Assembly: GCA_918807975.1 (NCBI GenBank)
Contig: OU964923.1
Location: 7,006,001 to 7,070,000 of the forward strand
Source: Aplidium turbinatum
Taxonomy: Eukaryota; Chordata; Ascidiacea; Aplousobranchia; Polyclinidae
Length of the DNA stretch: 64,000 nucleotides
Reading direction: 5' to 3'
Position 1 is the first letter of the stretch. Each line of letters opens with the position of its first letter. Positions 57,001 to 64,000 of this stretch are shown in pieces. The translations under genes and the position numbers were made by a program. The notes under the pieces were generated by a model. The model was not told the DNA's origin. It saw only the letters and a list, made by a program, of their open reading frames with translations, and made no database searches.

Positions 57001-60000
57001 TGAGGAAACTGAGCAAGCCGAAACTTAGCATGTCACAAGTCAGCAAATTCAGTTTAGCAAGCGAAGACCAAGAATGTCCGAACTGAGCCAGTAAATCTTA
57101 TTTGCTGACTTGACAGAAGCTGAAATGTATTTGCTGAGTTGAAGCACTTGCTGAATTGTCGCATGCTGAGTGGTCTGACGACCGATCAACAAATGCTGAA
57201 TATTATGCAAAAAAAGGTTGGTTGACACCTCTCAATTTAAATGGTTTAAATTTAAAGTTACACACCAAACAATTGATTTCAAACGCTAAGCTGCAAATAA
57301 CCAAATAAGCCAGATTTACATGTTCGAGAAAAAAAGAGAAACATAAGTTTCCGACAGTCAAGCACGATTGGTGACAACAGCTACCTGTCTGGCGTGGCTT
57401 TGTTCAATGGCGGTGAAGCTTTCGTCACATAGAGCCTTGATCTCATCAAGCTGGGCCTGGTAGTTGTGTCTGTGCTGTTCGTCTTCCAATCTTCCTTGCA
57501 CGGAGTTGAGCTGGAAAAGTAGAAATGGTGGTTTAAGTTGTGGTCTAAGTGCACGAACTTGGATTTTGTCAAAGGCGCACACACTATAAAAAGTATGGAG
57601 GCTTTGGCTTAAAATAGCAGGCAAGATCTTTAGTCTAACCCTTGGGAGTACGTAGTGTTGAAGTATTTGCGACAATACGTTGGAAGCACCCCTGGATGCA
57701 ACCGGCGCGAGGAACGTGGGATTCTGCCGAAGCCACATTTGCGTTGTGCAACGCGTAGATCGTTTGACTCTCAGTTCAAGCACTTCGATATTTGCACCGT
57801 GGAATAAAAACATACTTTGATTCTTCATCCTTTTAAGTTTCACCATAAAAATAAATGAAGCACGTGGCACTCATAGTTAGTGCACGGTTTTACGTCTTTT
57901 GTTCTCCGTACTGCGAGGGGTAAAGGTTGGAGGAAAAAAAGGATTAAGTCAAAATAAAACGAACCTGTTCCTCCAATGAGCTGATTCGGGCTTTCAAGCC
58001 ATCCTTGCTGTCCCCTTCTGATGTTGAAGAACTGGAGCGAGAGTGCGAAACTGCCTGTTGAGATTCAAGCCACGCGTAAGTTAAAACATCAGCACGATTG
58101 ATGCATACATAAAACATTGGCACATCAAACATCAGAGGACCCGCATACCTGTAGCTTCATCTCCTTCATCCAAGCTTCCTTCTCTCGATCGAGTTGTTCC
58201 TTGTGAAGTTTATCACGATTTTCCAGAACTTTCTCATGCTCCTATGAACATTGCAAATACTTAGGTAAAAGTTCGTCTTAAGATAAATTACGTGAGCAAA
58301 AAGTGGTTACTGTTAAAAAAAAAGATCAAAGTCACCAATGAAAATTACCATTAATTAAGAGACATATAAATATACATAATATATATATAATATATATTAT
58401 AACTGGATAGTAGCATCAAACGAAAGTGCTCAACTAGATCAGTGCTAGGAGCAATATTAAAACAATGAAAACTATTAATACTACAAAAAGTGCTCAATGC
58501 CAAGCAAAAAGGCAAAGCAGAGCGAATTAAATCAAATGTAGTTATTACTATCTGAAGCCTTTACAAATTGTTTCACCTAACGGATCATCAGAAGGTCTTA
58601 TTCAAATATTCTATTTGAATAAGACCTTCTGATGATCCGTTAGGTGAAACAATTTGTAAAGGCTTCAGATAGTAATAACTACATTTGATTTAATTCGCTC
58701 TGCTTTGCCTTTTTGCTTGGCATTGAGCACTTTTTGTAGTATTAATAGTTTTCATTGTTTTAATATATATTATATATATATATGTATATATATATATTAT
58801 ATATATATATTATATATATATATATATATATACATAATATATAATTAATACATACATACATACATACAACCGACCACACAGAGCTTTAAAGTTGTGCTCA
58901 GAAAAGAACAACAGAAGTAGAACAACCGAAGAATACGCATAATTTATCTAGTGCCCGATCAAATTTCTTGCTCGGGGGTGCTCAACAAAATGCTCTGCAA
59001 ATATTTGCGTGTGGGAAACCATACAGACCCCGCCTATTGTTCAGACTTCTCTCATCATACACAGGTTGCGTGAAAGAATAAAAATTAAATTTAAACATGC
59101 AATTTACAGTTCCCCAACAAACACGGGCATGTGAAACATTGAGCTAGAAATTGTCATAATGCGGGGAGCCCTCTGCATATCCCAAGCAATGAATCAAGAT
59201 GTTTGAATTTACGCATCGCACCTTCCTCAGTTCGTTTGTTTTCTGACGAAGAGCGTCACGCATGGTTGATTCGGCATCTTCGCGGGCACTCATGAGTGCC
59301 ATCTCGTGTTTGGCTTTTTCCTGCTTCAACAGATCATCAAAGTCACGCTTCAGTGCTTCCACCCGGACGGTGACATCACGTTCCGCTTCAGCGAGCGCTT
59401 CTTTGTGGTCTTCAAGATTATAAAAAGACAAAAATTAATATTATACAAACGAGTCAATGTAAAATGGAATGTTTTTGTTAGCCGGACAAGTTGTCGATTG
59501 CGGAGTGGCGCTCCTTCAACTAGAGACCCTGATTTTCCTCAAAGAAATGCCTACGGCCCTTCTTAGGCCGATGGCCTGTTGAACTGAACTGAGTTAGCTG
59601 ATGTCACCATCTACTTTCCCAGCCAGCACGTCAGCTAAAATTTCAATCAATATAAAAAAAAAACTGATTTGCTGGTTAAGTTGTCACTAAGAAAGTATAT
59701 CACCAACTTTAACTACAGAAGCTGAGGTTCAAGATGGGATTCGAGTACTGTAGAAGTTGAAGGTAAATTTATGGTGGTCAAATAAAGCACTAACTTTGTA
59801 TATACTACATCACATACATGTATGTAACACAAATTACAACAATTTAAAAAATAAATGCTTCCCTATTACCTTTTTTTATTATTTTTACACTGCTTTGATG
59901 TTTCTTTGCCAAACTTTCCATCTCAGTCTTCTTGGCAGCTTCAATCGCAGAGAGCTTGTCGGCAAATTCTTTCTCAACCTCGCTGATTTCCTTTTCAAAA

Positions 60001-63000
60001 TCCTCCTGAATCACAAAAGCAAACATTACTCAACAAATGCACAAGGAACTGCTTCAACTTATCCAACCAAATGTTGGGGTGCATGTTATTTCTATGTCTT
60101 TTTATGTACATTTTTGCAATACAGTAGCTTTTCAAACAGTTTCACTGGTCAAAATATGAATTATTTATATAAACTTGTTTTTCATGTTTATTTAGGCACA
60201 AAACGAAAGAAGTTATAAACTGTAACACTGACAAGGTGAAGCTGTGCACAAAGGGTCTGTTGAATAATCAGCGTGCAGTTAAAAAAATCAAAACTGGGTT
60301 GGAATCGAACGCTGGATCTTCTGAGTTGTAATTAAATAGCCAATACTGAGTCCTGGGCACTGCATTAATTGATAGTGTTGCATAGTTGAGGAGCCACACG
60401 TATTTTTTTTTTTTAAGTGATTGGGATACAGTTAACAACAAAATAATGTGAATACAATTTGATATTTGGCGGTAAAAGGAAAAAAAAGAGTTTGTCCAAC
60501 GCTTTGCATTGCAAAGGTAAGCAACTCACCGCGTCACTTTCAAGAAACTAAAATCCTTTTTTGATAAAAGTTCATTAAACTGCGTGAAAGTAAAGTATTT
60601 ATATCATTATTGAAGATTCACTTCAGAGCGAAACAAAATCAAACTTGTAATTACTCTCCCCACCTTCAAGTCTCCCATTTCAGCGTCATGCTCTTTCTTC
60701 GCTATAGCGATTTCTCGCGAGCATTCAGCTTTCTCCTTTTCAAACTTTCGATTGTAATCCTCTCTTGCTGAGTCGGTCTCTTTTCTGTGGCACACAAAAC
60801 AGAAAGAAAAACTTAATATTTATATGAACAAGCATATAGTTTTCATACTTTCTTGTTGTACAATAACCCAGGTAGTAAGTCAGACTTTTGTACATTGATT
60901 TAACGTCTGATTGATAAACATCTGTTCTGATTTAACGTCTGATTGTCTGATAAAAAAGACTGATTTGCTGCCTGGGAATACGCAAGTAAACCAGACACAA
61001 GGTTTTACAATAGAGATTTTGTGTTTCTTAAAATAATTCCAACACACAGCTTCTATCGCAACGGCCAAAAAGACTCTTTAACTGAATCAGTAATTCTTCA
61101 TGAAGAAATTTGAGCCAAACACCAAAAATATAAAACTTCAAAAAAAAATTCTAGATCTAGGCCAAAACAAATTCTACAGATCCAACAAATTGGTTAGCCA
61201 TTGTAGGAGAAGATATAAGCGAGGGAGATGCTCATAGATACGGCCAATCATAACATAAACTTTGATATGCCTTTACCTGTGCTGTATTTGTATTTGCTCC
61301 AATCTCTGTGTGAGGCTTTTTATCTCGCTCATATATTCCTTGCTTTTGATTTGCAGTTGATTCTTGGCTGTCGACAAATCCTTTCGTAACGAGGCAGATT
61401 CCTGCAAAAGCCAAATGCGAACTTGGTTAAAGAGCTTAGTTTTTTGACTTAAGATTTAATGATGTTTTTATTAATACAAAAAAACTTATATGAAGATGAA
61501 AGGGGTTTGTGGATGAAAACAGTTTTCACATAAAATCATTAAAATGTAAAGGTAGGTCCCATACTTGATTCCAAGCATCAGAGCATCAGGAGATAAGGTT
61601 TTCATAAAACAATTTAAGGATAAAAAATGATTTGGAAATGTAAATTACTGTGCGGATGAAACATCGTTCTTACAAACTGCTCTTCACGATCTTCTTCCCC
61701 TGTATCTACATCCATGAGGACATATAAGAGCAATCTATCAGAAGCTTTTGACTTCAGGACTTCCGTTACTTTAATGCAAAATTTAGTTAATATTTCTTTA
61801 AGGTCACCTGTTCGTGCTTGAGTTTGCATGACGTCATTTCCTGTTCGTGTCTTTTAGAGAGCTGAGCAAGTTTGTTGTCAACATCCTCTGACATCCGGGA
61901 GCGGACAACCTCCAACTCCTCAACATCCTGTGTCAGTTTCCTCACCTGGAAAGAGAAGGAAGGAAATTTTGTATTAACATCAGATGATAAGGCAACGCAA
62001 AGTAGATGTCAATTCAACAGAAAAAAAAACACGTTTCAAAACAGAGACTCAATCGATTGATGAAGATGCGATCGTTAGACTAAAATCCTCCGAGATCCTT
62101 GGGCTTCAGGACATAAATGTAGAGTCGGTAAACAAAGTTAACACATTTAAGTTTCGCGTAAGATGTAAGGCTGTATTTCAATTATGAGTTGTGAAGTCAA
62201 GCGAAAAATATGCTTCGACTCTTCAGTTTATCGGCCGACTCCGGCTTCAGTGTTGTCAGACCATTTAGGGTTGCTCAATTTATTTAAACTTTTGTATTTT
62301 TTTAAAATTTAATTTCACTTAAGTTTTGACTGAAATCCGAAAAAAGATTGCACGCAAAAATTTTATTGTTTATCGTTTTGTATCAAGCAGGAATCGCAGT
62401 CGGCCTTTTGTAACGACTCCGACTCTGGATATGCCAAAACCCTCCGACTTCACAGCCCTGGTTTATAGAGCAGGATTGAAACAGAATGACGCAGAAACTT
62501 ATGATTTCCATTTTGTCAAATACGAGCCCATAGTTAGCCTAACCTTGCTTTTGCTCGCCTCGCTGGCTTTCTTCAGTTTTCCAGCCCAATCTTCTTCAGT
62601 TTGTTTCAGCTTGCTCTTGAGCGCTTCAAAGTGGCTGGACTGTTCGAACACGGCGTTTTTCGCTTTGCGCAGTTCTTCGTCGTAGTCTCGACGCAGCCTA
62701 AGTGGTCAAACAAACATTAAGCGGAATTCCTCGAAAAAGTTTTGAAGAAATTAATAAAGTACGCGGCAAATTTCAGCTAAAAACATCCCTCTATATATAT
62801 CTAGAAACAACATATAATTCCAGTTGGGTTGACAATCTAAGGAAGCAGTTTATGTAAGTTCCATTATTAGTTGATAGAAACTCTTGCACGCATGTTATTT
62901 CAGAGGTTTATTTAACAAATCTCAAAATTAGGAGAACCTGTGTGAAACGAAGATAATCTCAGCTTGAACGACAGCCTCTCTCGCCACCGTGGACGCATGC

Positions 63001-63800
63001 TCACCGATCTCGCTTGGCTGAAGACACCTGTTGTAAGACAACCACGTCATTGATCAGTGGTAGAGGCAAATAAGGTCTTAAAAAGAAATAAGAACGTTAA
63101 CAACTTCGATTTTGTCGAGCAGTCGATTGTCTTTATCCCATTTCTATATATTTTGTGGCCATCGGTGTTTCTCCTTTAACCTTTTGATTACTGCTGCATC
63201 GCTGCCATGATATAGCCCCGATCAAAATGCTTTTCAAACAAAGAAGCTTGAAGAAAAGTAGACCAGTTAAACTTAGTATCGTCGAAGCATTTGATACGTT
63301 ATCTTCCTTCTTGAAGAAAATAAGTTGGAATGACAAGATAATTCTGACGAGCAAGTGAAGTGGTTACCACAGAAATAGGATCGTCGCCCGTTCCATACGT
63401 CATACAGCAGCTATAGAACGTCATTGTTTTTGAACGACTCATCAATTGTTTGTAGACATTTGATTAAAAAGGAATTTAACACTAAATTTTATAATTTAAA
63501 CAGGTTACAACTGCCCTAGCTAAAACAAGGTATATGCTAAACATTGATACATTTTACATTTGTACCGCAAACGACTCTTTTGTGATGTTTGATAGAAGAC
63601 AAATATAATTACTTGTGCAGGGCAGCATCTGTTTGTAGAAGTTGGGCGCCCAGTTTCGACAAGGATTGGACATCTACAGACATGCATTTCAAATCATCGA
63701 ATAGACGTTGAAAAAACGTCGCTTCTTGATCAAGGTAAGTCGCTTCAGACGAAGAAGGAGGTGTCACGGATTGGGCCCCATGCAAAGTACCGTAGTCAAC
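54089..63800 (-). CDS. long coiled-coil protein, 5' end outside the window
   Basis: Minus-strand exons in order of transcription: 63800-63613, 63027-62938, 62697-62544, 61945-61808, 61401-61277, 60784-60664, 60005-59870, 59409-59222, 58241-58149, 58054-57965, 57510-57385, 56723-56607, 56456-56349, 56145-55996, 55741-55673, 55025-54939, 54650-54452, 54376-54252 and, tentatively, 54145-54089 with a stop. Borders are GT-AG and phases agree throughout, giving about 790 residues. Nearly all is charged heptad-rich coiled coil (EDFEKEISEVEKEFADKL, RLEDEQHRHNYQAQLDEIK). A Ser-rich break (SHSRSSSSTSEGDS) interrupts the middle, and the C-end is basic and Ser-rich (SVKRRSSDRSGRHGK). Such proteins are often centrosomal, ciliary or microtubule-linked. 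I do not recognise the orthologue. Several introns hold MITEs, a SINE and the fold-back at 58453. Confidence 0.8.
54854..54900. other. intron of the coiled-coil gene
   Basis: Part of the 288-bp intron between 54651 and 54938. No separate feature. Confidence 0.3.
55140..55385 (+). repeat. SINE family C-related copy in an intron
   Basis: A tRNA-like start (GGTCGAGTGGTGGGAACG, GATTCGACACC), then GATAGGAAGAGATTGGCATA and CCACTTAATTTAAATCTTCG as in the copy at 39630. Antisense to the host gene. Confidence 0.55.
56854..56896. repeat. half copy of the fold-back MITE
   Basis: CCCAGCAAGAAAGTCACTTT and ATCGTTTCAACGTTCC match the left half of the family. The right half is missing. Confidence 0.45.
56925..57185. 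repeat. degenerate CTGAGCAAG short repeats
   Basis: AACTGAGCAAG, ACTTAGCATG, AGTCAGCAAATT, TTTGCTGACTTG and TTGCTGAGTTG recur in both orientations through 260 bp in an intron of the coiled-coil gene. Confidence 0.5.
58453..58767. repeat. near-perfect 315-bp fold-back with hammerhead-like motifs
   Basis: Two arms of about 156 bp are almost perfect reverse complements around a 3-nt centre (TTC at 58609-58611). Each arm carries, reading outward, CTGATGA, TCCGTTAGGT, GAAA, CAATTTG, TA, with CCTT before and AAGG after. That is a hammerhead-like order with a two-pair stem II. Penelope-like elements are known to carry minimal hammerheads, so this may be a terminal fragment of one. It lies in an intron. 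Confidence 0.6.
58754..58869. repeat. (TA)n and (CATA)n microsatellites
   Basis: An AT dinucleotide run with small breaks from 58754 to about 58845, then CATACATACATACATACA to 58868. It follows directly on the fold-back. Confidence 0.85.
59618..59677. repeat. fold-back MITE, reduced
   Basis: CCCAGCCAGCACGTCAGC and AACTGATTTGCTGGTT are the ends. The GTCTGCAGAC centre is lost. Confidence 0.5.
60300..60350 (-). repeat. possible tRNA-like fragment
   Basis: GGTTGGAATCGAACGCTGG is the complement of a B box with anticodon-side sequence following. No A box is clear. Confidence 0.25.
60867..60977. repeat. fold-back MITE with internal duplication
   Basis: CCCAGGTAGTAAGTCAGAC and GACTGATTTGCTGCCTGGG are the ends. 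Inside, GATTTAACGTCTGATTG occurs twice in the same direction instead of as a palindrome. Confidence 0.65.
62185..62460. mobile_element. small non-autonomous element in an intron
   Basis: The right end CCGACTTCACAGCCCTG and left GTTGTGAAGTC are inverted. Inside, GACTCCGGC and GACTCCGACTC mirror one another in part. No target duplication was seen, so the limits are approximate. Confidence 0.4.
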
Positions 63801-64000
63801 CTGGAAGTTACATATTGACACCAAACCGAACCACCTAAAGTTGTCCTGTTTCATCAACATGTCATTTTTTTAACTTTTAAAACTTAACGCAAAAAGCTTT
63901 CCAGGTGATGCAAGACCGTCATCATTATTACACAATTTTGTAGAAAAAAATGTACATTTTCGGTAATATTGAACGTGTAAAATGCGAAAACTATAACGCA
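63801..64000 (-). other. intron of the coiled-coil gene to window edge
   Basis: Follows the acceptor CTTCCAG of the first visible exon. Upstream exons must lie beyond the window. Confidence 0.6.

Noticed and set aside
59757-60218. 153-codon plus-strand open frame
   Set aside because: It runs antisense over a coiled-coil exon and its intron. The composition (Phe, Tyr, Leu rich) is that of AT-rich intron.
1-64000. CRISPR array or prokaryotic operon
   Set aside because: The spacing and structure of all repeats fit eukaryotic SINEs, MITEs and ribozyme monomers. The genes have spliceosomal introns.

Overview
This is animal nuclear DNA. It is AT-rich, its genes are interrupted by GT-AG introns, and it is packed with tRNA-derived SINEs, a CR1/L2-type LINE, hAT and other DNA transposons and MITEs. 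The mix suits a marine invertebrate, possibly a tunicate, but nothing seen fixes the species.

Three host genes can be built exon by exon from splice sites and matching reading phases. (1) A small plus-strand gene at 15.5-19.4 kb has a TATA box, a non-coding first exon and three coding exons giving a 123-residue protein I do not recognise. Its long intron holds four related microRNA-like hairpins. (2) A galanin/allatostatin-A-type G-protein coupled receptor of 565 residues is encoded by four plus-strand exons between 35392 and 47087. One intron splits the DRY motif, and transmembrane 6 lacks its usual proline. (3) A long coiled-coil protein runs on the minus strand from 63800 down to about 54089 in nineteen exons (about 790 residues visible). 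It continues past the right edge of the window.

The most striking object is at 48720-51453. It is a palindrome of 328-bp monomers, four on the minus strand and about four on the plus strand, meeting head to head near 50046. Every full monomer carries what reads as a complete hammerhead self-cleaving ribozyme. The whole palindrome sits between perfect 12-bp direct repeats, so it appears to have entered as one unit. It fits the retrozyme class (non-coding, hammerhead-bearing elements that spread as circular RNA), but a head-to-head multimer with one target duplication is unusual. A decayed single copy lies near 19.6 kb. A second, unrelated fold-back at 58453-58767 also carries hammerhead-like motifs on both arms.

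Layout: 0.1-8.4 kb, hAT remnant, SINEs and LINE; 10.5-12.1 kb, a 280-bp-TIR transposon with a YqaJ-type exonuclease remnant; 15.5-19.4 kb, gene 1 and the hairpin cluster; 19.8-22.7 kb, a transposon with 390-bp TIRs; 23.9-25.3 kb, a 1.4-kb TIR element; 25.3-34.4 kb, mostly unlabelled sequence with SINE pieces; 34.5-47.1 kb, the receptor gene with transposon-rich introns; 48.7-51.5 kb, the ribozyme palindrome; 52.7-63.8 kb, many copies of a fold-back MITE, then the coiled-coil gene.
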